Shown here: piece by piece, positions 44,669 to 54,800 of the stretch
How positions within the stretch are numbered: the stretch's first letter is position 1
Layout of the letters: every line of letters begins with the position of its first letter
Assembly (NCBI RefSeq): GCF_947503855.1
Contig: NZ_CANNFF010000001.1
Span: forward strand, 308,474 to 372,473
Direction of reading: 5' to 3'
Length of the DNA: 64,000 nt
DNA from: an uncultured Polaribacter sp.
GTDB taxonomy: Bacteria > Bacteroidota > Bacteroidia > Flavobacteriales > Flavobacteriaceae
The notes under the pieces: generated by a model
What the model was told of the DNA's origin: nothing
What the model saw: only the letters and a program-made list of their open reading frames with translations
The model's database searches: none
Program-made: the position numbers and the translations under genes

Positions 44669-45974
44669 AAAACCTACACTAAGTTTCTGGCAAATATTTA
44701 ATATGAACGTTGGTTTTTTAGGCATTCAATTTAGTTTTGGCTTACAGCAAACAGCTGTAAACCCAATCTTCTCTTTTTTAGGAGCAAATCACGAAGATTT
44801 ACCACTATTAAATTTAGCTGGTCCTGTTACAGGTTTAATTATACAACCTATAATTGGTGCTATTTCAGATAAAACATGGTCTCCAAAATGGGGAAGAAGA
44901 AAACCCTTTTTCTTAATTGGAGCTTTAATTGGTAGTTTGTGTTTATTCGCTTTTCCTTACAGTCCATCTTTATGGTTTGCTGTAGGTTTACTTTGGATTT
45001 TAGATGTTGGTAACAATATGGCTATGGAACCATACAGGGCATTTGTTGGAGATAAACTACCAAATAAACAATTAAGTTTCGGTTATCAAATGCAAAGTTT
45101 ATTTGTGGGTGCAGGTATTGTGTTGGCAAACGCATCTATATTTATTTTTCAAGATCAATTTGGTGGTGTAGAAAATGTAGATGAAACTGTAAAAGCAATT
45201 CCAAAATGGTTGTATTACTCCTTTTTTATCGGAGCAATTTTATCTGTTGCAACCATACTTTGGTCGGTTTTAAAAACCCCAGAAATTCCTCCTTCAGAAA
45301 AAGAATTAAAAGAAATAGAAAAACACAACAAACTATCTTTTGTAGATAGAGTAAAAACGCCTTTTAAAGAAATTGTTAGCGCAATAAAAGACATGCCAAA
45401 ATTTATGTGGAAGTTAGCTGGTGTGTATCTTTTTCAATGGTATGCCCTATTTATTTACTGGCAATTTATCTCGCCAATGTTCGAAGAAAGTATGGGCTTT
45501 AACAAGTCAGAAGCGTTAAGTCAAGCAGCAAAAATGAATACAACTTACAATATTTCTACCATTGTTTTTGCATTGGCACTAGTTCCTTTTGCATTAAAAT
45601 GGGGAGGTAAAAAAGTATATGTACTTAGTTTATTTTTAACAGGTATCGCTATGCTTAGTATTCCAAACATACAAGACCCAACTTTGGCTATTTTACCAAT
45701 GATTTTATTTGGTATTGGTTGGGCAGCAATGATGGGAATTCCATATTCTATGGTATCTAAAATTGTAATTCAAGAAAGACGTGGTGTATATATGGGGATT
45801 TTAAATATGATGATTGTAATCCCAATGGGAATACAAACATTAACTTTTGGACCAATTGTAAAAAACCTTTTAAACAACAGTGCAGTAAATGCTATTTTAT
45901 TAGGAGGAATCTTTTTTATAATTGCCGCATTTTTAGCATTAAGGCTTAAAGAAACAAAATCAATTACAGAATAA
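44658..45974 (+). CDS. MFS sugar transporter (SLC45/sucrose-type)
   Basis: The 438-residue inner-membrane protein has about 12 helices. FGLQQTAVNPIFSFLG and SDKTWSPKWGRRKPFFLIG are typical of the plant SUC/SLC45 and GPH-like disaccharide symporters, with the RGxRRP-type loop between helices 2 and 3. It likely moves sucrose or its relative across the inner membrane with protons. The direction and substrate follow from the kinase and phosphorylase next to it. Confidence 0.88.
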   Translation: MKIKKPTLSFWQIFNMNVGFLGIQFSFGLQQTAVNPIFSFLGANHEDLPLLNLAGPVTGLIIQPIIGAISDKTWSPKWGRRKPFFLIGALIGSLCLFAFPYSPSLWFAVGLLWILDVGNNMAMEPYRAFVGDKLPNKQLSFGYQMQSLFVGAGIVLANASIFIFQDQFGGVENVDETVKAIPKWLYYSFFIGAILSVATILWSVLKTPEIPPSEKELKEIEKHNKLSFVDRVKTPFKEIVSAIKDMPKFMWKLAGVYLFQWYALFIYWQFISPMFEESMGFNKSEALSQAAKMNTTYNISTIVFALALVPFALKWGGKKVYVLSLFLTGIAMLSIPNIQDPTLAILPMILFGIGWAAMMGIPYSMVSKIVIQERRGVYMGILNMMIVIPMGIQTLTFGPIVKNLLNNSAVNAILLGGIFFIIAAFLALRLKETKSITE

Positions 45975-46026
45975 AATTAAGATTCTATTAATACAAGAAA
46001 TAGATAAAAAGATAAAGAAATTAATT

Positions 46027-46965
46027 TTGAAAAACAGTAATAAAAACATAGACATTTTATGTGTGGGAGAAGTTTTAGTAGACTTTATAGGCCATCAAAA
46101 CAATGTGCTAATAAGCGAAACTAGAGACTACCACAGATATTTAGGTGGTTCGCCTGCAAACGTAGCTATGAACTGCAAAAGATTGGGTTTATCCTCTACC
46201 TTAGTTTCCTCTGTTGGAAATGACGGCTTTGGAGAATACATTTTTAAAAGGTTAGAAGAAATTGGTATCAATACCTCAAATGTTAAAAAATTAGAAAACA
46301 AATCTACAAGTGTTATTTTTGTCTCAAAATCTAATGGAACACCCGATTTTATACCTTATAGAAATGCAGATTGTGATATTTCAGAAAATCAAATTACTAC
46401 TGAAATGTTATCTCAAACAAAAATTTTTCATACAACTTGTTTTGCGCTAAGTAAAAATCCTGCACAAACAACTATTCTTAAAAAAGCTGAAGAAGCTCAC
46501 AAAAAAGGATGCAAATTAAGTATCGATGTCAATTACGCTAAAGAACTCTGGGAAACTAAAGAACAAGCTTTACAAGTAATTAAAAATTATTGTCAATTCA
46601 ATCCATTAATAAAAATTAGTGAAGATGATATGTTGCGTCTTTTCGAAAAACAACTTCCACATAAAGAAATTTTTGAGTTCTTTCACAATTTAGGGGTAGA
46701 AACTGTATGCCTTACACTTGGAAGTAAAGGTGTAAAACTTTCTCAAAAAGGAAAAAATATGATTCAATTACCCGCTATAAAAATAGAAAAAGTAATGGAT
46801 ACCACTGGGGCTGGTGATGCTTTTTGGTCTGGCTTTTTATTTGCTTACATTAAAGCAAAAACTATTGAAGAGTGTTTGCAGATTGCTTTAAAATTAGCCG
46901 CTTTAAAACTACAAAACGTAGGTAGATTACCTAACAATATCAATATTTTATCAAAACTTTTATAA
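46027..46965 (+). CDS. PfkB-family fructokinase
   Basis: The cytosolic sugar kinase (312 residues) probably phosphorylates fructose released by the phosphorylase. ILCVGEVLVDFIGHQ and YLGGSPANVAMN are the N-terminal substrate motifs, and DTTGAGDAFWSGF near residue 260 is the catalytic PfkB signature with the base Asp. The start appears to be TTG at 46027, since no ATG is near. It lies 52 nt after the transporter and 24 nt before the phosphorylase gene. Confidence 0.9.
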   Translation: MKNSNKNIDILCVGEVLVDFIGHQNNVLISETRDYHRYLGGSPANVAMNCKRLGLSSTLVSSVGNDGFGEYIFKRLEEIGINTSNVKKLENKSTSVIFVSKSNGTPDFIPYRNADCDISENQITTEMLSQTKIFHTTCFALSKNPAQTTILKKAEEAHKKGCKLSIDVNYAKELWETKEQALQVIKNYCQFNPLIKISEDDMLRLFEKQLPHKEIFEFFHNLGVETVCLTLGSKGVKLSQKGKNMIQLPAIKIEKVMDTTGAGDAFWSGFLFAYIKAKTIEECLQIALKLAALKLQNVGRLPNNINILSKLL

Positions 46966-46989
46966 GTTTTACTTAAAAATACCTTTTTT

Positions 46990-48729
46990 ATGTCATCAGA
47001 AAAAAATACTACTATTTCTAATGGTGTTATGTTAAATGCATATCCAGATAGTATTGGAACAAATTTAAGTGATACTATTAAAATGCTTCAAAAAAAAGAT
47101 TTTAAAGATGTATTTTCTTTGTTTTATGTGTTACCTACTTTTTTTAATAGCGATTTAGACAGGGGTTTTTCTATTATAGATTACAATCTGAATGATGAAT
47201 TGGTTTCTAAAAATGATTTAAATGCGTTAGAAAAATTAAAAATCGAATTAAAATTTGATATTGTTCTCAATCATTTATCTGTAAATTCCCCACAATTTAA
47301 AGACCTTTTAGAAAAAGGTGATGTATCTAAATACAAAGATTTTTTTATCAATTGGAATACTTTTTGGCAAGAAAACGGAACAAAAAATGAAGACGGAATT
47401 GTAATACCAAAAGAAGAATTTCTCAATAAATTATTTATGAGAAAATCTGGATTACCCATTTTAAAAGTTCCTTTTCCAGATGGTACAGAAAAACCATATT
47501 GGAACACCTTTTACCAAGAAATAAATTATCATAAAGTAGCTGCAGAAGATTTCATGAAAATTGATGGAATTTCATTATCACAATTAAAAAACATTACCAA
47601 AATAATAAATAAAGCTATTGATTCTAAAGAAAGCATAGAAAATATCGATTTTGGAAATTTGAATACGTTTAAAGATGAAATTATTAGAATTACTAACAAA
47701 AAAAGAACTTTTTTAGGGCAAATGGATGTCAATGCCAAATCTGAACTGGTTTGGGATTTTTATGAAAAAACCTTGGCAAAAGTAAAAAGTTTTGGGTGTA
47801 AAATATTACGCTTAGACGCCTTTGCATATTTGCATAAAGAAATTGGTCAAACCAACTTTTTTAATAAACCTGGTACCTGGAATTATTTAGAAAGAATTAA
47901 TAAAATAGCTCAGAAAAATGATTTAGTACTACTTCCAGAAATTCATGCAGAATATGGTTTAAAGTTACATAATGAGGTTGCCAAAGAAGGTTATCAAATA
48001 TATGATTTTTTCTTACCTGGTCTAATGATTCACACTTTAGAAAAAGCATCTAACAAAGCTTTACTTACTTGGGTAAATGAAATTGTAGAAAAAAAATACA
48101 AAACAGTAAATATGTTGGGTTGTCATGATGGTATACCTGTTTTAGATTTAAAAGGTAAAAAAGTAAATGGCAAGTATAATAAAGGTTTGTTAGAAGATAA
48201 CGAGATAGAAACCATTATGGATACCATCATTAAACGTGGCGGAAGAGTTAAAAATTTATATGATCCTTCTGGGAAAAAAATATCCTATTATCAGGTAAAT
48301 GCTACCTTTTTTAGTGCTTTGGGCGAAGATGAAAAAAAACTATTATTAGCCAGAGCCATTCAATTATTTATGCCTGGTATTCCTCAAGTTTGGTATTTAG
48401 ATCTCTTTGCAGGTAAAAACAATTATAAAGCTGCAGATAAAGGTGGTAGTGGTGGCCATAAAGAAATAAACAGAACAACACTTTCTAATAGTGATATTGA
48501 AGAAGGTTTACAAAAACCAATCGTACAAAATCAACTAAAATTAATGCGATTAAGAAATACTTCAAAAGCTTTTTCAGGTAGTTTAAACATCAATAATTCT
48601 AAAGAAAACGAATTAGATATTTCTTGGCAAAACAACCAAGATTTTGCACATTTAAAAGCCAACTTAACTTCATTAACTTTTTCTATAAGTTATTTAGAAA
48701 ACGATATAATAAAAAAAATGAGGTTTTAA
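46990..48729 (+). CDS. GH13_18 sucrose phosphorylase-type enzyme
   Basis: The enzyme would split sucrose with phosphate into glucose-1-phosphate and fructose in the cytosol. VMLNAYPDSIG is a GH13_18 start. The catalytic set is D276 (ILRLDAFAYL), E317 (LLPEIHAEYG) and D380 (LGCHDGIP), with spacings close to D192/E232/D290 of the Bifidobacterium enzyme. At 579 residues it is ~80 longer than usual, with the extra sequence before D276 (around 175-245). Sucrose is inferred from the fructokinase and transporter; sucrose-6-phosphate or glucosylglycerate phosphorylase are alternatives in the same subfamily. Confidence 0.85.
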   Translation: MSSEKNTTISNGVMLNAYPDSIGTNLSDTIKMLQKKDFKDVFSLFYVLPTFFNSDLDRGFSIIDYNLNDELVSKNDLNALEKLKIELKFDIVLNHLSVNSPQFKDLLEKGDVSKYKDFFINWNTFWQENGTKNEDGIVIPKEEFLNKLFMRKSGLPILKVPFPDGTEKPYWNTFYQEINYHKVAAEDFMKIDGISLSQLKNITKIINKAIDSKESIENIDFGNLNTFKDEIIRITNKKRTFLGQMDVNAKSELVWDFYEKTLAKVKSFGCKILRLDAFAYLHKEIGQTNFFNKPGTWNYLERINKIAQKNDLVLLPEIHAEYGLKLHNEVAKEGYQIYDFFLPGLMIHTLEKASNKALLTWVNEIVEKKYKTVNMLGCHDGIPVLDLKGKKVNGKYNKGLLEDNEIETIMDTIIKRGGRVKNLYDPSGKKISYYQVNATFFSALGEDEKKLLLARAIQLFMPGIPQVWYLDLFAGKNNYKAADKGGSGGHKEINRTTLSNSDIEEGLQKPIVQNQLKLMRLRNTSKAFSGSLNINNSKENELDISWQNNQDFAHLKANLTSLTFSISYLENDIIKKMRF

Positions 48730-48786
48730 TACCAATCTAAACCTATTATTCTTTAGCTATTTCATTTTCTCTTTCATTGAAAACCA

Positions 48787-48794
48787 TATATTTG
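48787..48794 (+). promoter_or_regulatory. -7 box for the malic enzyme gene
   Basis: TATATTTG matches TAnnTTTG and lies 25 nt before the ATG at 48820. Confidence 0.55.
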
Positions 48795-48819
48795 TAGGCT
48801 CAAACCAACAGCAAATTTT

Positions 48820-51102
48820 ATGAGCGATTCTAGAAAAAGACACGAGGCATTAGTATACCACGCAAAACCAAAACCAGGAAAAATAGAGGTTATTCCAACA
48901 AAAAAATATGCTACACAGCACGATTTAGCACTGGCATATTCTCCTGGTGTTGCAGAGCCTTGTTTAGAAATTGCAAAAGACAAAAACAACGTTTACAAAT
49001 ACACCTCTAAAGGTAATTTGGTAGCCGTAATTTCTAACGGAACAGCTGTTTTAGGTTTGGGTGATATTGGCGCTGAAGCATCTAAGCCAGTGATGGAAGG
49101 AAAAGGGTTGTTATTTAAAATTTTTGCAGACATCGATGTTTTTGATATCGAAGTAGACACCAAAGATGTAGAAAGATTTATAGATACTGTAAAAGCAATT
49201 GCGCCTACTTTTGGAGGTATTAATTTAGAAGACATTAAAGCCCCAGAAGCTTTTGAAATAGAAAGAAGATTAAAAGAAGAGTTAGATATTCCTGTAATGC
49301 ATGATGATCAGCACGGAACAGCAATAATCTCTGCAGCAGCTCTAAAAAACGCAATAGACATTTCTGGCAAAGACATCTCTAATGTAAAAATAGTAGTTAG
49401 TGGTGCAGGGGCAGCAGCCATCTCTTGTACAAGATTGTATTTAAAATTAGGTGCAAAGAGAGAAAACGTAGTTATGTGCGATAGCAAAGGGGTTATCAGA
49501 AAAGATAGAGATAACTTAACTTCACAAAAAGCAGAATTTGCCACCCATAGAGATTTAAATACTTTAGAAGAAGCCATGCAAAATTCAGATGTATTTATTG
49601 GCTTATCTATGGGAAATGTAGTATCTCCAGAAATGCTACTTTCTATGGCAAAAAATCCAATTGTTTTTGCCATGGCAAACCCAATCCCAGAAATAGAATA
49701 TAACTTAGCCGTTGCCACAAGAGAAGATATTATTATGGCAACAGGTAGATCAGACAATCCAAACCAAGTAAACAATGTATTAGGGTTTCCGTTTATTTTT
49801 AGAGGTGCTTTAGATGTTAGAGCAACTAAAATTAACGAAGAAATGAAAATGGCTGCAGTACATGCTTTAGCAGATTTAGCTAAAAAATCAGTACCAGAGC
49901 AAGTAAATATTGTGTATGATGAAGTAAGTTTAACCTATGGTAAAGAGTACATTATTCCAAAACCGTTCGATCCAAGATTAATTTACGAAATACCACCAGC
50001 CATTGCCAAAGCTGCAATTGAATCTGGTGTTGCCTTAGAACCCATTACAGATTGGGATAAATATAGAGAAGAATTAATGGAACGTTCGGGTTCTGGTAAC
50101 AAAGAAATTAGGTTGCTACATAACAGAGCTAAAGGAAATCCAAAAAGTATTGTTTTTGCAGAAGCAGACCATTTAGATGTTTTAAAAGCAGCACAAAGAG
50201 TATATGAAGAAGGTTTAGGAAAACCAATACTTTTAGGACGAAAAGAACTAATTTTAGAATTGAAAGAAGAAATCGGTTTTACTGCTGATGTGCCTATTAT
50301 AGATCCAAAAACAGACGAAGAAGATGAAAGAAGAAATCGTTTTGGAGAAGTATATTGGAAAAACAGGCAACGTAAAGGACGTACTTTATCTGAAGCTAAA
50401 AAATTAATGCGAGAGCGCAATTATTTTGCTGCAATGATGGTAAATCAAGGAGAAGCAGATGCTTTAATTACAGGCTACTCAAGACCTTATCCTTCTGTTG
50501 TAAAACCTATGTTAGAGTTGGTCGAAAAAGATAAAGGTGTCTCTAGAATTGCAGCTTGTAATTTAATGTTAACCAAACAAGGTCCTTTATTTTTGGCAGA
50601 TACAACCATTAATGAAAATCCGTCTTCAAAAGATTTGGCTAAAATTGCTCAAATGACAGGTAATTTTGCTAGTATGTTTGGTATGAAACCTAATATTGCT
50701 ATGTTGTCTTTTTCTAACTTTGGTTCCTCAAATTCAGAAACATCTAAAAAAATTAGAGAAGCTGTTGCATATACCCATCGTCATTTTCCAAATACTGTGA
50801 TCGATGGAGAAATACAAGCAGATTTTGCGTTAAACCCAGAAATGTTAGCAAAAGAATTTCCTTTTTCTAAACTAAATGGTAAAAAAGTAAACGTATTAAT
50901 TTTCCCGAATTTAGAATCTGCAAACATTACATACAAACTACTAAAACAAGTAGACAAAGCAGAATCTATAGGACCCGTAATTTTAGGTTTTGATAAGCCT
51001 GTACATATTTTACAATTGGGCGCAAGTGTAGACGAGATGGTAAATATGGCCGCATTAGCCGTTGTAGATGCACAACAAAAAGAAAAGAGGAAAAAAAGAT
51101 AA
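48820..51102 (+). CDS. maeB: NADP-dependent malic enzyme with phosphotransacetylase-like domain
   Basis: The 760-residue cytosolic enzyme oxidatively decarboxylates malate to pyruvate. The malic enzyme part (~1-420) has YSPGVAEPC, VISNGTAVLGLGDIG, MHDDQHGTA and VVSGAGAAA, the NADP fold. The C-terminal ~325 residues (KGNPKSIVFAEADHLDVLKAA, YSRPYPSVV) are a phosphotransacetylase-like domain, usually regulatory by acetyl-CoA in MaeB proteins. It is read by a promoter of its own and leads the conserved ruvA-sprA block. Confidence 0.95.
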   Translation: MSDSRKRHEALVYHAKPKPGKIEVIPTKKYATQHDLALAYSPGVAEPCLEIAKDKNNVYKYTSKGNLVAVISNGTAVLGLGDIGAEASKPVMEGKGLLFKIFADIDVFDIEVDTKDVERFIDTVKAIAPTFGGINLEDIKAPEAFEIERRLKEELDIPVMHDDQHGTAIISAAALKNAIDISGKDISNVKIVVSGAGAAAISCTRLYLKLGAKRENVVMCDSKGVIRKDRDNLTSQKAEFATHRDLNTLEEAMQNSDVFIGLSMGNVVSPEMLLSMAKNPIVFAMANPIPEIEYNLAVATREDIIMATGRSDNPNQVNNVLGFPFIFRGALDVRATKINEEMKMAAVHALADLAKKSVPEQVNIVYDEVSLTYGKEYIIPKPFDPRLIYEIPPAIAKAAIESGVALEPITDWDKYREELMERSGSGNKEIRLLHNRAKGNPKSIVFAEADHLDVLKAAQRVYEEGLGKPILLGRKELILELKEEIGFTADVPIIDPKTDEEDERRNRFGEVYWKNRQRKGRTLSEAKKLMRERNYFAAMMVNQGEADALITGYSRPYPSVVKPMLELVEKDKGVSRIAACNLMLTKQGPLFLADTTINENPSSKDLAKIAQMTGNFASMFGMKPNIAMLSFSNFGSSNSETSKKIREAVAYTHRHFPNTVIDGEIQADFALNPEMLAKEFPFSKLNGKKVNVLIFPNLESANITYKLLKQVDKAESIGPVILGFDKPVHILQLGASVDEMVNMAALAVVDAQQKEKRKKR

Positions 51103-51276
51103 GGGAAACCTAAAGTTAAAAGTGGGGCATTTCAAGTAGTAAATTTCAAGTTGAGTATTGAAAATTAGATTTTTACAAATCGTTTTTGGTAAAAAATTTT
51201 ATTATTTTGCCAATTGTTAAACTAGAAACTTCATCAACAAATAAAAACGGGTACTTTAGAAGCCTGAAAATAATTT

Positions 51277-51858
51277 ATGATTACACAAATTAGAGGAAGA
51301 TTAGTAGAGAAAAACCCAACAGAAGTGGTTGTAGACTGTAATGGTGTTGGATATTTATTACACATTTCATTAAACACCTTTTCTAGTTTACCAGACAATG
51401 AAAATGTAGTGTTATATACACATCTTTCTATTAGAGAAGACGCACACACTCTTTTTGGTTTTATCAATAAAACAGAAAGAGAAGTTTTTAAACTATTAAT
51501 TTCTGTTTCTGGTGTGGGGCCAAGTATTGCAAGAACGATGTGTTCTTCTATGACTTCAGAAGAAATACAAAATGCCATTGCATCAGAAAATGTACCCTTA
51601 ATACAATCGGTAAAAGGTATTGGAGCAAAAACTGCGCAAAGAGTAATTGTAGATTTAAAAGATAAAATTTTAAAGACGTTTGATGTAGACGAAGTTTCTG
51701 CAACAACAAGCAATACAAACAAAGATGAAGCGTTATCTGCTTTAGAAGTCTTAGGTTTTCAAAGAAAACAGTCAGATAAAATTGTGTCTTCTATCTTAAA
51801 ACAAGATAAAGACGCCTCTGTAGAGACCATTATTAAATTAGCCTTAAAAAATTTATAA
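51277..51858 (+). CDS. ruvA: Holliday junction helicase subunit RuvA
   Basis: RuvA binds Holliday junctions and recruits RuvB for branch migration. MITQIRGRLVEKNPTEVVVD is the OB-fold start (domain I), LLISVSGVGPSIAR and VKGIGAKTAQRVIVDLK are the helix-hairpin-helix motifs of domain II, and the C-terminal three-helix domain (DEALSALEVLGF) contacts RuvB. The length is 193 residues. It is 4 nt ahead of sprA. Confidence 0.96.
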   Translation: MITQIRGRLVEKNPTEVVVDCNGVGYLLHISLNTFSSLPDNENVVLYTHLSIREDAHTLFGFINKTEREVFKLLISVSGVGPSIARTMCSSMTSEEIQNAIASENVPLIQSVKGIGAKTAQRVIVDLKDKILKTFDVDEVSATTSNTNKDEALSALEVLGFQRKQSDKIVSSILKQDKDASVETIIKLALKNL

Positions 51859-51862
51859 TCAA

Positions 51863-54800
51863 GTGAGTACATTTTTTAAAAGCACTTTATTAGTCTTAAC
51901 TTTTACGTTAGCAGTACAACTGCCTGCGTTTGCACAACAAAACACTAAAAAAGATAGTATTACTGTTAAAAACGATTCTATAAAACTACGTTATGACTTT
52001 AAAAACACCCAAAAAGGAGGTTTATTTTTAAACGATTTAGCCGAAAAAGTAATCATTTTTGATAAGATTTTAAACAAATATGTTATTGTAGAAAAAATAG
52101 GAGATTACTACACAAGAACTCCTATTTATTTAACGCCAAGAGAATACGAAAAATACCGTTTAAAAAGAGACATGTTGCAATACTTTAAAGACAAAGTAAG
52201 CGCAACAAATAGTAAGAAAAAAGGTGCTGCAGACGCCCAAAAAGATTTGCTACCAACGTATTATGTTAACAATAAATTTTTTGAAACTATTTTTGGGGGT
52301 ACAGAAGTAAAAGTTACACCAACTGGTAATTTAAACTTAAAGCTAGGTTTTATTTATCAGAATACAGAAAACCCACAAATTTCAGAAGAAAACAGAAGCA
52401 ACTTTACTTTTGATTTTGATCAGCAAATAAACGCAAGTATTCGTGCAAAAGTGGGCGAACGCTTAGAATTTACTGCCAATTACGATACACAAGCTTCTTT
52501 TGACTTTCAAAACTTAGTAAAAATAGGTTTTACACCTACAGAAGACGATATTATACAAGGTTTAGAAGCAGGTAACGTTTCTATGCCCATTAAAAACTCT
52601 TTAATAAATGGTGCACAAAGTTTATTTGGGGTAAAAACAGATTTAAAGTTTGGAAACACAAATATAACAGCCGTTTTTTCTCAACAAAATTCAGAAAGTA
52701 AAACTGTGGTTGCAGAAGGTGGTGCCTCTATACAGCCTTTCGAATTAAGAACTACAGATTATGATAACGATAGACACTTTTTCTTATCGCAATATTTTAT
52801 AGATAATTATGCCAATTCGCTTAAAAATTATCCACTCATAAACAGTCCTATAAATATTACCAGAATAGAAGTTTGGATAACCAACAGAAATTCTAGTACA
52901 GAAGATTTTAGAAGTATCGTTGCCTTTGCAGATATTGGTGAATCTGTTTCTAATGTTTTAGTAGATGAGAATGGTGTAGTTTTAAACCCATCTATAACGC
53001 AAGCACAAGTTTCTGGCAATAATTTACCTTTTAATGGGGCTAATAGAATTGGTACAGAAATTATTCCTGCTGGTGGCATTAGAGATGTATCTAGTATAGA
53101 TGCTTCTTTAACACCTTATAATATGCAAAATGGTACCAATTATTCTGTATTAGAAAATGCCAGAAAATTAGAGCAAAATGAATATCGATTAAACAGTCAG
53201 TTAGGGTTTATTTCTTTAAACAGAAGATTAAATGACGGTGAAGTTTTAGCTGTTGCTTATGAATATACAGTAGCTGGTAATGTAAATGGAAGTAGTAAAA
53301 ATTCTTTTAAAGTTGGAGAGTTTTCTAATGACGGTATCCAAGCACCTAATAATTTAGCAGTAAAATTGTTGCGTAGCGAAATTTTACAAACCAAAAGACC
53401 AGATGGTAATGGTGGTGAAGAATCTTTTCCAACTTGGCGTTTAATGATGAAAAACGTATATGCTTTAGGCGCATTTCCTTTAACACAAAATGGTTTTCGT
53501 TTCGAAATACAATATAGAGATGACCAAACAGGTATCCCTTCTAATGTGTTACAAAACGCACAAACACCAGGTATACCTAACAAACCATTATTACAGGTTT
53601 TAAATTTAGATCAGTTAGATCAAAGTCAGGCAAGAGAACCTGATGGTTTTTTCGATTATGTAGAAGGTATTACTGTAAATTCTGCAAACGGTTTTGTGTT
53701 TTTCCCAGAACCAGAACCTTTTGGTAACGATTTAGCAGATAGATTAACAAACCCTGCAGATGATATTTATTTATTTAAAGAATTATATTTAAACACAAAA
53801 ATCAACATCAAAAATAACTTTCAAAATAAAGATAAATACTTTTTAAAAGGATATTTTAAATCAGAAAATTCAGGAGGTATCCCAATTGGAGCTTTTAACG
53901 TACCTAGAGGTTCTGTTAGAGTTACAGCTGGGGGAAGGCAATTGGTAGAAGGTATAGATTATGTGGTAGATTATCAATTAGGTCGTGTACAAATTATAGA
54001 CCCAGGTTTACAAGCTTCTGGAGTACCTATTAGTGTTTCTACAGAAAATAATGCTGTTTTTAATCAACAAAGAAAAACCTTTTTTGGAGTAGATGTAGAA
54101 CATAAATTTTCTGAAGATTTCGTTGTTGGGGCTACTTTTTTAAATGTAGAAGAAAGGCCTTTAACGCCCAAAATAAATTTTGGTTCAGACCCTATAAATA
54201 ATACCATGTTAGGGTTTAATTTTGATTATTCTACAGAAGTACCTTTTTTTACAAAATTAGCAAACAAATTACCTTTTGTAGATACAGATGCACCTTCTAA
54301 CCTATCTGTAAGAGCAGATATAGCTTACTTAATTCCTGGTACACCAAGTGGTATTGATGTAGCTGGTGCTGCAACTTCTTATATAGACGATTTTGAAGCA
54401 TCACAAGTGCCTATTAGTTTATTATCTCCTCTAGATTGGTATGAAGCAAGTACACCTAAATATTTTCCTAATTTTAATGGAGAAAGAGACGATTTGTCCT
54501 ACAATTACAAAAGAGCAAAATTAGCTTGGTACAGTGTAGATCAAATTTTTTATGGTATTGGCGAAACACCTGCAAGTATAGATGCAGATGAGCTTTCTAG
54601 AGCAGAAACTAGACAAATTAATTTCGGAGAATTATTTCCGAACATACAATTAGATATTACACAAAACTCTTTAGTTAGAACTTTAGATTTAGCCTATTTT
54701 CCACAAGAAAGAGGTTCTTATAATTTTGATCCATCTGCAAGCATACAAGATGGTAAAGTAACCTTACCCAACCCAGAAAGTAGATGGGCAGGTATTACAA

